Assembly: GCA_025927545.1 (NCBI GenBank)
Contig: JAICLE010000008.1
Span: forward strand, 1 to 63,422
Origin: Gemmatimonadales bacterium
GTDB lineage: Bacteria > Gemmatimonadota > Gemmatimonadetes > Gemmatimonadales > GWC2-71-9
Direction: 5' to 3'
Length of the DNA: 63,422 nt
Each line of letters begins with the position of its first letter. Positions within the stretch are counted from its first letter, which is position 1. A program made the position numbers and the translations under genes. Below are positions 17,014 through 24,571 of the stretch, in pieces. The notes beneath the pieces were generated by a model. The model ran no database searches and was not told the origin of the DNA. It was given only the letters and a program-made list of their open reading frames with translations.

Positions 17014-20000
17014 GCGTCACCACCCCGAACTCCTCCTCGACCTTCCCCCGAAAGATGAACGGTCCCTGATCGAACAGCACGTGACCGCGCTCACGATAGA
17101 TGTCCGGGAAGAGCACGACCTCGATGAGGCCGTCGCCGTCGTCGAAGGTGGCGAACTCCATCGGCTCGTCCTTCAGCGTGTGGACCGGCTTGGCGCTGGT
17201 GAGCATCCCGGCCGCCAGCACGTGCTCGCCTACGTGCCGGTGCAGCTCGGTGCTGGGACAGAGCCGGAACCGCCGGAGATCGTCCGCGTAGAGCCGCATC
17301 GGGTGCGCGTCGGTGGTGAAACCGAGGGCGGCGTGCTCCTCCCGGCGGCGCCGCTCGGGGCCGTACTCCTTGAGCACGGGCACGGCGGGCGGAAGGTGGT
17401 CGAACCAGTCGCCCGGGCGGTCGTCGGGTGAGCGGACGCACTCGGCGGTCGAATCCACCAGCCAGAGCATCATCGGCCGGGTCCAGTCGCCCGCGATCGA
17501 GTCCAGCGCGCCGACCTTGATGAGGGCGCGCAGGTCGGCGGGGGAGACGCCGGTGCGGGCGCGGAGGTCGGCGAGGCTGGTGAAGGGGCGGAACGGGGGA
17601 AAGACGGAAGGACGGAGGGACGGAACGTCTCGCGCCTCCCGCAACCGCTCGACCCCCTCCGCCGACAGCTCCTTCACGAACTGCAGCCCGATCCGGAGCT
17701 CCCGCCCGCGGCCGGTCGTGCGGAAGTCGCTCGCGTTCACGTCCGGCGGCAGCACGGTCAACCCCATGCGCATGGCCTCGGCGACGTAGACGAACGGGTG
17801 GTAGAACCCGCCCCCGTTGGCCAGCACCGCGGCCATGAACTCGGCCGGATGGTGCGCGCGCAGGTAGCAGGCGTGCTGCGCCACCTGGATGTACGACGCC
17901 GAGTGCCCCTTGCAGAAGCTGTAGCCGGCGAACGACAGGATCATCGCCCAGACCCGTTTGGCCGTTTCGGCGTCGCGGCCGAGCGCCAGCGCGCCGGTGA
18001 AGAACTCCTCGGCGTAGCCGACAAGCGCCCTGGCGGGCCGCTTCTTGGAGAGCGACTTCCGGAGTCCGTCGGCAGTGGCGAGCGGCATCCCGGCAAAGGC
18101 GGCGCACACGTTGACCACGTCCTCCTGGTAGACCATGACGCCGAACGTCTCCGCCAGCGTGTCGCGCAGCACCGGGTCGAGCGGTTCGTAGGGCGCGCCG
18201 TGCAGCCGCTCGAGATAGAGTCGGATGAAGCGGTTCGAGGCGGGGCGGATGATGCTGGTGTTGAGCACCAGCAGCTCGAACGTATCGGCCCGGCTCTTGG
18301 CGCAGAGCGCCCGCGAGGCGGGCGACTCGGTGTAGAACACGCCCATCGTCCGGCCGGTGCGGAAGAGCTCCTTGGTGGGCTCGTCGTCGCCCGGGTCGGA
18401 GGAGGTGTAGTCGATGTGCCGGCCGGTGTGCGCGTGCACCGCGGCGATGGCGTCACGGATGACGGCCAGCGAGCGGTTGCCAAGCAGGTCGATCTTGATC
18501 AGTCCCGCGTCCTCGGCGCCGTCCTTCTCGAACTGGATGACGGGGACCGTCAGATCCGGGTGCCCGCCGAGCGTCCTGACCGCGCGCTCGGTCGGCACGT
18601 AGTCGGTGAGCGCGGTGGGCACGATGACGGCGCCGCCCGGGTGGAGCGAGAGGTGCCGCGGCACGCCCACCAGTGGCGCCGCCATCCGGGCCAGCTCCTG
18701 CCAGCTCGGTGGCAGGTCGAGCGCCTTGAAGTTGGGGTGGGTGGCGAGCATTTCCTCGAGCGGCTGCTCCTCGTACCACGGGATCCGGCGCGTCACCTCG
18801 CGGATCTCGCCGTTGGGCCGCCCGTGCACCTTGGCCACCTCGCGGAGCGCGCCGCGCAGGCGGAAGCAGTTGTGGTTGGCCACCATCGCGGCCTGCGGAT
18901 GGGGATAGCGCCGGAACACGTAGGCGAGCACGTCGTCGCGCTCGTCCCACGGGAAGTCGAGGTCGATGTCGGGCGGGTCCGTGCGCGCCGGATTGAGGAA
19001 CCGCTCGAACAGGAGCCCCGCGCCGAGCGGCTCGACGTGGGTGATGCCAAGGCAGTAGCTCACGATCGAGTTGGCGACGGAGCCGCGGCCGCAGTGGGTG
19101 GGGCCGTGCTCGACGATGTCGCGCACCACCAGGAAGTAGTCGGCGAACCCCTTCATGCCGATGATCCGGAGCTCGTGCTCGAGCCGGTCGCGCGTCACCG
19201 GCGCGATGGTGCCATAACGCCGCTCGGCGCCGGCATAGGCGAGCGTGCGGAGCTCCTGGGTGGCGTCGTCCGCGTCGGTGAAGCGCGGCGACACCACGCG
19301 GCCCACCGGAATCCGGTACGCGCAGCGCTCGGCGATCTCGGCCGCGGCCCGCAGCGCCTCCGGACAGTCGGGGAACTGGCGCGTGAGGTCGGCGGTGGGC
19401 CGGAGCCAGGCGTCGCGGGGAGCGGGGCAGTCGGGAGGAGGGTGAGATGGTGCCGCCGACCGCCCGACCGCCTGACCGCCCGACAGCGTCCCGTTGAGGT
19501 GGATAGCCCGGAGAAGCCGGTGGCGGCTCCAGTCTTCGGGGTGCGCCATGACGACGGCGTTGGTGACGACGGCCGGGAGGCCCATGCGGCGCGCGGCGAC
19601 GAGCACGGCGTGGCGCTCCTTACCGGGACGGAACTCGGCGTAGAGGTCCCGCGGCCCACTCAGGCGAAGGACCCGCTCCAGGAAGGCGGGGTCCTGTGAG
19701 AGGAGGACGAGGCCGGCGCGATCGGCGGCGAGGGAGGCGGAAAGACGGAAGGGCGGGGCGGAAGGACGGAAAGGCGGCGCAGGTAACCGCGATCGCGGCT
19801 GATTGTCTTTCCGTCCTTCCGACCAGTGAATCTTCGTGATCGCCCGGCAGAGCGCCGCCCACCCGCGCTCGTCCATCGCGAGGGCGACGGTCTCCTCATC
19901 CTCGGTGACGAGGTGCGCGCCCAGGATGGGCCGCACGCCGGCAGCCTCGCAGACGCGCTGGAACTCGACGGCTCCGTAGACGCCATTGGTGTCGGTGCAG

Positions 20001-20107
20001 GCAAGCGCGCCGAACCCCCGCTCGGCTGCCGCGCCGGCGAGGACCTCGGGGCTCGAAACGCCGATGCCGAAGGAGAAGTGGGTGTGGAGGTGCAGGTGGG
20101 TAAACAT
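16904..20107 (-). CDS. dnaE2: C-family DNA polymerase, DnaE2-like (error-prone alpha subunit)
   Basis: A 1067-residue replicative-type polymerase alpha subunit. The PHP domain opens with HLHLHTHFSF (about 4-13); the palm carries PPDIDLDFPW with catalytic aspartates; later come MVYQEDVV, FAGYSFCKGHSASYI and the OB-fold end VEEEFGVVTLTVTQLDRL. The length, the early PHP start and the C-terminus ending just after the OB fold fit the DnaE2/ImuC translesion class rather than the full-length replicative DnaE1, though this cannot be proven here. Three in-frame stretches of short word repeats interrupt otherwise conserved regions at about residues 96-123, 207-218 and 827-837; see the repeat entries. 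An ImuB-like gene lies 4.4 kb away on the same strand. The 3' end overlaps the LEA14-like gene by 110 bases. Confidence 0.85.
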   Translation of the reverse strand: MFTHLHLHTHFSFGIGVSSPEVLAGAAAERGFGALACTDTNGVYGAVEFQRVCEAAGVRPILGAHLVTEDEETVALAMDERGWAALCRAITKIHWSEGRKDNQPRSRLPAPPFRPSAPPFRLSASLAADRAGLVLLSQDPAFLERVLRLSGPRDLYAEFRPGKERHAVLVAARRMGLPAVVTNAVVMAHPEDWSRHRLLRAIHLNGTLSGGQAVGRSAAPSHPPPDCPAPRDAWLRPTADLTRQFPDCPEALRAAAEIAERCAYRIPVGRVVSPRFTDADDATQELRTLAYAGAERRYGTIAPVTRDRLEHELRIIGMKGFADYFLVVRDIVEHGPTHCGRGSVANSIVSYCLGITHVEPLGAGLLFERFLNPARTDPPDIDLDFPWDERDDVLAYVFRRYPHPQAAMVANHNCFRLRGALREVAKVHGRPNGEIREVTRRIPWYEEQPLEEMLATHPNFKALDLPPSWQELARMAAPLVGVPRHLSLHPGGAVIVPTALTDYVPTERAVRTLGGHPDLTVPVIQFEKDGAEDAGLIKIDLLGNRSLAVIRDAIAAVHAHTGRHIDYTSSDPGDDEPTKELFRTGRTMGVFYTESPASRALCAKSRADTFELLVLNTSIIRPASNRFIRLYLERLHGAPYEPLDPVLRDTLAETFGVMVYQEDVVNVCAAFAGMPLATADGLRKSLSKKRPARALVGYAEEFFTGALALGRDAETAKRVWAMILSFAGYSFCKGHSASYIQVAQHACYLRAHHPAEFMAAVLANGGGFYHPFVYVAEAMRMGLTVLPPDVNASDFRTTGRGRELRIGLQFVKELSAEGVERLREARDVPSLRPSVFPPFRPFTSLADLRARTGVSPADLRALIKVGALDSIAGDWTRPMMLWLVDSTAECVRSPDDRPGDWFDHLPPAVPVLKEYGPERRRREEHAALGFTTDAHPMRLYADDLRRFRLCPSTELHRHVGEHVLAAGMLTSAKPVHTLKDEPMEFATFDDGDGLIEVVLFPDIYRERGHVLFDQGPFIFRGKVEEEFGVVTLTVTQLDRLERMLAKLAARTPTGLPGRTGPSGSRSG
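17598..17629. repeat. Octamer word repeat inside the dnaE2-like gene (copy 3)
   Basis: Four consecutive 8-bp words on the plus strand: GGAAAGAC, GGAAGGAC, GGAGGGAC, GGAACGTC. They encode an Arg/Pro/Phe-rich insert (SLRPSVFPPFRPF) at about residues 827-837 of the polymerase. The period of eight does not match the codon period, so the repeat is a DNA-level feature kept in frame by its surroundings. The same words occur at 19739-19820. Confidence 0.8.
19454..19489. repeat. Octamer word repeat inside the dnaE2-like gene (copy 2)
   Basis: Words GACCGCCC (19458), GACCGCCT (19466), GACCGCCC (19474) and GACAGCGT (19482) on the plus strand. A purine-rich partial inverted partner (GGGGCAGTCGGGAGG) lies about 20 bases to the left. 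The stretch encodes an insert of small and Pro residues in the polymerase at about residues 207-218. The word is the reverse complement of the GGCGGTC word at 46844-46867. Confidence 0.75.
19739..19820. repeat. Octamer word repeat with inverted arm inside the dnaE2-like gene (copy 1)
   Basis: The left arm has words GGAAAGAC, GGAAGGGC, GGAAGGAC and GGAAAGGC (19739-19775). The right arm, GTCTTTCCGTCCTTCC at 19805-19820, is the inverted form of the same words. The element is translated in frame as a Pro/Phe/Arg-rich insert (RLPAPPFRPSAPPFRLS) at about residues 97-123, between the PHP motifs TKIHWSE and SLAADRAG. Confidence 0.8.
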
Positions 20108-20323
20108 TTGCGCGTGCGCCCACCGGGTACGGGACGGGGTGGCTTCGGGTTTTCTTCGGTAAGGTGGTGCCGGAGGCAGCGCGCGTCAAGGAGCGCGCTT
20201 GCAGAACGCCGCCCATGCCGCTGGCCGCGGGCCGGCCACCACTCGATACCCTCCGCCACCGCACCCGAGAAGCTGCCCGTTCCTTGCGTACCAGGCCTCG
20301 CACACACCCACGAGGCCGCCCCG

Positions 20324-21169
20324 ATGCTCCCCCGTCTCCAGGCCCAACTGCATGAGGTCCGTCTCGGCCTGCGCCGCCGGCAACTGCAGCGGCGGGAGCG
20401 GCTCGCGTTGCGGCGGCTCGGCGAGGAGATCGCCCGGGACTCCGAGCGGACCGGCCACGAAGCGCTCGGCGGGATCATCGCCGAGATCGACCATGCGCAT
20501 CGAGGGCTGGCGGCCCTCGCCGCGGAGAGCGACGCCTCGATGGAGGCGGACCGCACCGACCTGCGCCGGGTTGCCGCGTGGGTCAAGCCGGTAGTCGTCA
20601 CGCGCGGCGTGTGTACTCGGTTGGTTCTGCGACACCAGCGCCGAGCCGACCGTGGCCGGCTCGGCGCGCGATACGAGGCTCTGGGCGAGCTCGCCGCGCG
20701 GCTCGGCATTGGTGTGGCTCGGCCCGAGCTGAGGCACACCCGGGCCGGCCTCGGGCGAGTGCAGACGGAGCTCGAGCGGCGCCGGGCTCCCTTCGGTGGC
20801 GCCGCGCATCCGGCGTGGACCGTGCGAGCGGGCGCGGAAGCCGTTGGCCTCGGACGCGCCATACTGAGCCAGCTCCACGCCCACCTCCTGCCAAAGGCCC
20901 CGGCACTCGCCGGCATGGTGGCCGGCTGGTGGATCGCGAACACTTTCACCGATTCTCCCGTGCGTTCGGTGCTTCGCTCGGTCGGCATCGGCCGCGGAGG
21001 GACTCACGTGGTCAGCGGTTCGACGTACAAGGCGATGCACTTCTGGCTGCCGCTGCTGGCGGCGGCGCTCTGCGCCTATCTTGGCGAGCGCATCGCGAGC
21101 TATTACCGCCAGCCGGCCGGAGCACGACACCCCATCGCGGCTGCCGATTTCTCCCCCGATGATGCTTGA
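20324..21169 (+). CDS. Coiled-coil protein with C-terminal membrane segments
   Basis: A 281-residue protein I do not recognise. The first two thirds are charged and helical (Leu/Arg/Glu-rich, likely coiled coil). The last third has hydrophobic stretches PALAGMVAGWWIANTF and FWLPLLAAALCAYLGERIASYY, so it is probably anchored in the inner membrane with a large cytosolic helical domain. The ATG at 20324 starts LPRLQAQLHEVRLGLRRRQLQRRERL. The 216 bases between it and the divergent dnaE2 start hold only a 7-bp hairpin (AGCGCGC at 20178 with GCGCGCT at 20193) that could be regulatory. No catalytic motif is seen. Confidence 0.6.
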   Translation: MLPRLQAQLHEVRLGLRRRQLQRRERLALRRLGEEIARDSERTGHEALGGIIAEIDHAHRGLAALAAESDASMEADRTDLRRVAAWVKPVVVTRGVCTRLVLRHQRRADRGRLGARYEALGELAARLGIGVARPELRHTRAGLGRVQTELERRRAPFGGAAHPAWTVRAGAEAVGLGRAILSQLHAHLLPKAPALAGMVAGWWIANTFTDSPVRSVLRSVGIGRGGTHVVSGSTYKAMHFWLPLLAAALCAYLGERIASYYRQPAGARHPIAAADFSPDDA

Positions 21170-21332
21170 TATCTCTTCGGCCCGCGGTTAATCTTCCCGC
21201 GGGAGTCGCGTCCCGATGATGACTCGTAGCGGCGGCAAAGTTTCGATCGTCGGCGGGTGTGACCAGGCTGGTCACGATCATTGGTGGCGCGATTTTGCAT
21301 TTCGACCAATCACGAGCTCTCAGAGGAGCGGC

Positions 21333-21524
21333 ATGTTACTGTCGGTGAAGGCGCGGAGCAGCGAAATCAATCGGCTCCCACGGGGCGTGCATCGGACGCG
21401 GATGTCCGAGACTCGCACGCTACGGGGGAGTGCGGCGGTTCGGCGGGAGCGAACCGCACCGCGCTCTCCGTACCCGAGCCTGAAGCGCACTGAGGCCGTG
21501 AGGCTGCCCGAGTCCACCGGGTAG
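21333..21524 (+). CDS. Possible small basic protein
   Basis: A 63-residue frame starting MLLSVKARSSEINRLPRG, with a good AGAGGAG six bases upstream of its ATG and a stop only 26 bases before a strong terminator. The product is very basic with no hydrophobic stretch and no motif I recognise. The placement between a ribosome binding site and a terminator supports expression; the composition and the inverted segments inside it leave a non-coding RNA equally possible. Confidence 0.3.
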   Translation: MLLSVKARSSEINRLPRGVHRTRMSETRTLRGSAAVRRERTAPRSPYPSLKRTEAVRLPESTG

Positions 21525-21550
21525 TCCGTCACCGCCCTCCCGGCGGCAGC

Positions 21551-21587
21551 ATCGCCCCACCTGCGCTTCACGCTCAGGTGGGGCGAT
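21551..21587 (+). terminator. Intrinsic terminator hairpin
   Basis: A perfect 13-bp stem, ATCGCCCCACCTG with CAGGTGGGGCGAT, closes an 11-base loop. It is followed by GTGTTTTCGG. It isolates the upstream transcript from the DksA-like operon. Confidence 0.85.
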
Positions 21588-21690
21588 GTGTTTTCGGGAT
21601 AGCGAGCGCGACCTCGACGATCCCGGCTACCGAACCCGATCCGGGGGCAACGCAACCCCCGAGCCCTGACGCCATTGAAGGAGGCGAACG

Positions 21691-22020
21691 ATGAGAACAC
21701 TCGAGAAGAAGAAGACCTCGACTGCCGCACGGCACGCGGAGCTGAGGGCCGGTATGGAGGAGGATCTCCGGCGACTCGCATTCGGCCGGTCCTGGCGTGG
21801 TGCGGGACAGGTCACGATGGAGGCGGTCCAGCAACTCGAGCCTCGGGCCCGCCGGCGCGGGCTGGAACTGCTCGATGCCCTCCGCCGATTCGACGCGGGC
21901 ACCTACGGCATCTGCACCGGCTGTGGGATCCGGATCCCGTATGTGCGGCTCTCGGCCATTCCCGAGACGACCGTCTGCGTGGAGTGCAGCGGCGCCCGCG
22001 AGCTGCTGTTCCGGGCGTGA
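21691..22020 (+). CDS. DksA/TraR-type zinc-finger protein
   Basis: A 109-residue protein of the DksA/TraR C4 zinc-finger family. The N-terminal half is helical and charged. The C-terminal finger has all four cysteines in CTGC and CVEC, separated by a family-like GIRIPYVRLSAIPETTV. In E. coli DksA binds the RNA polymerase secondary channel and works with ppGpp in stringent and stress responses; shorter relatives often occur next to stress genes. The start has GGAGGCG eight bases upstream. It is the first gene of a same-strand trio with an HPF-like and a CBS-domain gene, suggesting joint stress or starvation control. Confidence 0.88.
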   Translation: MRTLEKKKTSTAARHAELRAGMEEDLRRLAFGRSWRGAGQVTMEAVQQLEPRARRRGLELLDALRRFDAGTYGICTGCGIRIPYVRLSAIPETTVCVECSGARELLFRA

Positions 22021-22067
22021 TCGGCATGCGAGCCGTAGAGGTGAGAACCCAGCCAGGAGGTTCGAAG

Positions 22068-22385
22068 ATGAAGATCAGGATCCGGAGTACCTCGTCCCTC
22101 ACGGACGGGCTGCGCGGACACATCGGGCGGCGGCTGCGATCGGCGCTCGAGCGGTTCCGCGGCCACGTGGATGACGTGCAGGTGCGCCTCAGCGACGTCA
22201 ACGGTCCGCGCGGCGGCGTGGACAAGCGGTGCCGTCTGGTACTGAGCGTCGCGCGCGGTGGCGTCGTCGTCGCCGAGGGGCGGGCACCCAACTTCTACCA
22301 GGCAGTGGATCTCGCCGCCAACCGCGCCGCCCGCTCGGTCCGGCGGGCATCCGCGGCCCCACATCTGATGAGGAGGACGGCATGA
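22068..22385 (+). CDS. Ribosome-hibernation factor-like (HPF/RaiA, S30AE domain) protein
   Basis: A 105-residue protein with the S30AE/HPF short-form pattern: KIRIRSTSSLTDGLRGHIGRRLRSALERF at the start, DDVQVRLSDVNGPRGGVDKRCRLVLSVARGG in the middle and NFYQAVDLAANRAARSVRR at the end. Such proteins bind the 30S decoding region and silence ribosomes in stationary phase. The set of an alpha helix with basic Arg patches and a central DVNGPRGG turn is typical of the divergent stand-alone HPF found in stress clusters. AGGAGG precedes the ATG at 22068. Its stop overlaps the next start (ATGA at 22382), so translation of the CBS gene is coupled to it. Confidence 0.85.
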   Translation: MKIRIRSTSSLTDGLRGHIGRRLRSALERFRGHVDDVQVRLSDVNGPRGGVDKRCRLVLSVARGGVVVAEGRAPNFYQAVDLAANRAARSVRRASAAPHLMRRTA

Positions 22386-22780
22386 GAGTCGCCCACGCCA
22401 TGCGCACGGATCTCAGGACGGTTCCCTCGAGCGCGATGGTCTCCGACGCGGTCGCGGCCCTGGTGGAGGCTCGGATCTCCTCGCTTCCCGTCATGGACGG
22501 CCAGCGGCCGATCGGGGTGGTCTCGCAGCAGGACATCCTCAGGGCCGCCATGGAGAGCGATGGGGAGGGTCGCCCGCGTTGGTTCGCGGAGCGCACCCCC
22601 GTGATCGCGATCATGTCCCCCTGGCCGCCCGCGGTCGCCGCCGACACGCCCGTGGCCGAGGCCGCACGCACGATGCTGTACCTCGACCTCAAGCGGGTGT
22701 TCGTGGTCGATGACGGCGAGCTGGTCGGCGTGCTCTCGCAGGCCGACATCGCCGACGCGGTGGCCGTGGCCAGACTGTAG
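22382..22780 (+). CDS. Tandem CBS-domain protein
   Basis: A 132-residue protein consisting of two CBS domains: MRTDLRTVPSSAMVSDAVAALVEARISSLPVMDGQRPIGVVSQQDIL (about 7-53) and IMSPWPPAVAADTPVAEAARTMLYLDLKRVFVVDDGELVGVLSQADI (about 77-123). CBS pairs bind adenine nucleotides or ppGpp-like ligands and signal energy or stress state. There is no attached effector domain, so it probably acts on a partner. The coupling to the HPF-like gene and proximity of the DksA-like gene suggest a role in sensing nucleotide state during ribosome or RNA polymerase shutdown; this is inference. Confidence 0.9.
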   Translation: MRVAHAMRTDLRTVPSSAMVSDAVAALVEARISSLPVMDGQRPIGVVSQQDILRAAMESDGEGRPRWFAERTPVIAIMSPWPPAVAADTPVAEAARTMLYLDLKRVFVVDDGELVGVLSQADIADAVAVARL

Positions 22781-22811
22781 AGCGGCGGGCGTGGGGTCAC
22801 GGGAAGTTATT

Positions 22812-22825
22812 GTTCCCACGGGAAC
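22812..22825. promoter_or_regulatory. Short perfect inverted repeat upstream of the quinone oxidoreductase gene
   Basis: GTTCCC and GGGAAC flank a 2-base centre, 50 bases upstream of the oxidoreductase ATG. The dyad is compatible with a repressor operator, for example for an electrophile or redox regulator, but a 6-bp arm could be chance. Confidence 0.3.
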
Positions 22826-22874
22826 CTTCACGTCTTCGTGATCCTCGCTTTCCGGTGAAAGGCCGGCGATTCCC

Positions 22875-23852
22875 ATGCGCGCGGTGATCTACACAGGTGC
22901 CGGTGGCCCCGAAGTCATCGGCATCGGCGAAGTCCCCAAGCCGGAAGTCCGCCCCGGGCACATCCGCGTCCGCGTCCACGCGGCGGGCGTCAATCGCGCC
23001 GACCTGATCCAGCGGCGGGGCCAGTACGCGGCCCCTGCCGGCTGGCCGGCCGACATCCCCGGGCTGGAGTACGCGGGCGAGGTCGAGGCGGTGCGCGGCC
23101 CCTCGCCGTGGAAGGTGGGCGACCGGGTGATGGGCCTCGTTGGCGGCGGTGCGCAGGCCGAGCTGGTGGCGGTGCCGCATGACGAGGCGCTGGCGATCCC
23201 GGACGGCCTGTCGTACGCGGAGGCGGCGGGCATTCCCGAGGTGTTCCTCACGGCCTTCGACGCGCTGGTGACGCGCGGCCGGCTGGCCGCCGGCGAGCGG
23301 GTCCTGATTCACGCGATCGGGAGCGGCGTCGGCACCGCGGCCGCGCAGGTGGCCAGGCACCTCGGCGCCACCGTGCTCGGCACCTCGCGGAGCGCCGAGA
23401 AGCTGGCGCGGGCGCTGGTCTACGGGCTCGATCACGGGATCGACACTTCGCGCGCGTCGTTCCGCGAAGCGGTGGGCGAGCCGGTGGACGTCGTGCTCGA
23501 TGTCCTCGGCGGACCCGCGTTCGCCGACAATCTCGCGGTGCTGGCGCCGCGCGGCCGGCTCGTGCTGCTCGGCTTCCTGGCCGGGAGCCGGACCACGGCG
23601 GACCTCGGCCCCATCCTGCGGAATCGCCTCGAGGTGATCGGCACGGTGATGCGCACCCGCGGCCCGGAGGAGCGGGCGGCGCTTGTGCGGGCCTTCGCGG
23701 AGCGGATGCTGCCGCTCTTCGACCAGCGGATCGAGCACGCGACACCGCTCCGGCCGGTGCTGGAGCGCACCTACCCCATGACGGAGCTCGCCGAGGCGCA
23801 CCGGGCGCTCGAGCGCAACGAGACGTTCGGGAAAGTCGTGGCGACGTGGTGA
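22875..23852 (+). CDS. NAD(P)H quinone oxidoreductase (zinc-free MDR family)
   Basis: A 325-residue medium-chain reductase of the quinone oxidoreductase/PIG3 type. Features are GGPEVIGIGEVPKPEVRPGHIRVRVHAAGVNRADLIQRRGQY at the start, PGLEYAGEVEAV, the NADPH-binding AIGSGVGTAAAQVARHLGATVLGTSRS (about 156-181) and the C-terminal FGKVVATW. The catalytic-zinc cysteines and the structural zinc lobe are absent, as in zeta-crystallin-like reductases of quinones or toxic enones. The start follows GAAAGG. The gene stands alone, 94 bases after the CBS gene, with a small dyad upstream. The 203 bases after the stop show no gene. Confidence 0.93.
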   Translation: MRAVIYTGAGGPEVIGIGEVPKPEVRPGHIRVRVHAAGVNRADLIQRRGQYAAPAGWPADIPGLEYAGEVEAVRGPSPWKVGDRVMGLVGGGAQAELVAVPHDEALAIPDGLSYAEAAGIPEVFLTAFDALVTRGRLAAGERVLIHAIGSGVGTAAAQVARHLGATVLGTSRSAEKLARALVYGLDHGIDTSRASFREAVGEPVDVVLDVLGGPAFADNLAVLAPRGRLVLLGFLAGSRTTADLGPILRNRLEVIGTVMRTRGPEERAALVRAFAERMLPLFDQRIEHATPLRPVLERTYPMTELAEAHRALERNETFGKVVATW

Positions 23853-24055
23853 GCGCGAGCTCCCGCATCCGTGGGCGGGTGACAGTCTGCCCGGGGCGGG
23901 CCGCGCACCGGGCCATGTTGTCCCTCCCGACTCGCCTGGCGTGCTGAATACCGGCCGGCATGCCCGCGACCGCGTGGTCCGGATGTTGCCCCCTCGCCGC
24001 ATTCCGAGCCGTCCGATCCTCGGGCGGCGCGACAAGGCTTCGATGGAGGCAACGC

Positions 24056-24571
24056 ATGTTCGGATATTCCGCGGTGGCGACGGCGCTTCTGATGCTGGGT
24101 GCCGCCTCGCTCGCGCAAGCTCAGCAGGCCACCAGTGACACTGCCGGGAGAGACAGTACTCACGCCATGCGCGTACGCGCACGGGATGAGCGCACCATCA
24201 CCACCGACACGGTCCGGCTGCATCGGGAGATGGCGATCCGGGACTCCGCCCGGACGCTGCTGGATCAGGACCAGGCACAAACGCACGCGACCGGAAAGCA
24301 GATCGACTCGCTCAAGGCCGTGCTCGATCGCGAGCGGAAGGCCACCCCGCGCGACACCGTGGCGATCAACCGCAACCTGGCCGCGCTGACGGGCCTGCGG
24401 CAGAAGCTCGACCGGGACCTGGACCGGGATCGCCGGGTGAAGACGCGGGTGGACTCGCTCGACACTCGAGTCCGGAAGGAGTCGGAAGCCGCGATCGACG
24501 CTCACCAGAACATCAAGGAGAGCCGCACCACGCCGCAGGCGCATGCCGCGGCATCGAAGACACATCGCTGA
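24056..24571 (+). CDS. Secreted helical (coiled-coil) protein
   Basis: A 171-residue exported protein with a clean signal peptide (FGYSAVATALLMLGAASLAQAQ). The mature sequence is hydrophilic and almost entirely helical, with repeated Asp/Arg/Ser/Thr-rich heptads (DSARTLLDQDQAQ, IDSLKAVLDRERK, LRQKLDRDLDRDRRVKTRVDSLDTRV). The C-terminus is Ala/His-rich. GGAGG is present nine bases upstream of the ATG. No known family is recognised; it is probably a periplasmic coiled-coil protein. The last 59 bases overlap the 3' end of the convergent ImuB-like gene. Confidence 0.65.
   Translation: MFGYSAVATALLMLGAASLAQAQQATSDTAGRDSTHAMRVRARDERTITTDTVRLHREMAIRDSARTLLDQDQAQTHATGKQIDSLKAVLDRERKATPRDTVAINRNLAALTGLRQKLDRDLDRDRRVKTRVDSLDTRVRKESEAAIDAHQNIKESRTTPQAHAAASKTHR

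Larger units (their letters stand above)
21170..21690. other. 520-bp intergenic region with structured segment
   Basis: This is the longest gap without a confident gene. It ends in a strong intrinsic terminator at 21551-21587, placed well before the DksA-like gene at 21691. Upstream of it lie a ribosome-binding-site-like AGAGGAG and a small open frame at 21333-21524, and several short inverted segments (for example GCGGTTCGGCGGGAGCGAACCGC near 21430). It could be the transcript of a small basic protein or of a structured small RNA ending at the terminator. Confidence 0.5.

Noticed and set aside
17798-19699. 633-codon plus frame opposite dnaE2-like
   Set aside because: Shadow of polymerase codons; composition of Gly/Arg/Val/Glu without any motif.
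20108-20323. LexA-type SOS box upstream of dnaE2-like
   Set aside because: I looked for GTTC/GAAC-type dyads and found none convincing; only a 7-bp GC hairpin is present, so SOS control is not claimed.
23853-24055. Possible gene upstream of the secreted coiled-coil protein
   Set aside because: The in-frame extension from 23960 is Cys/Arg-rich without a ribosome binding site, and the true start is marked by GGAGG and a signal peptide at 24056.
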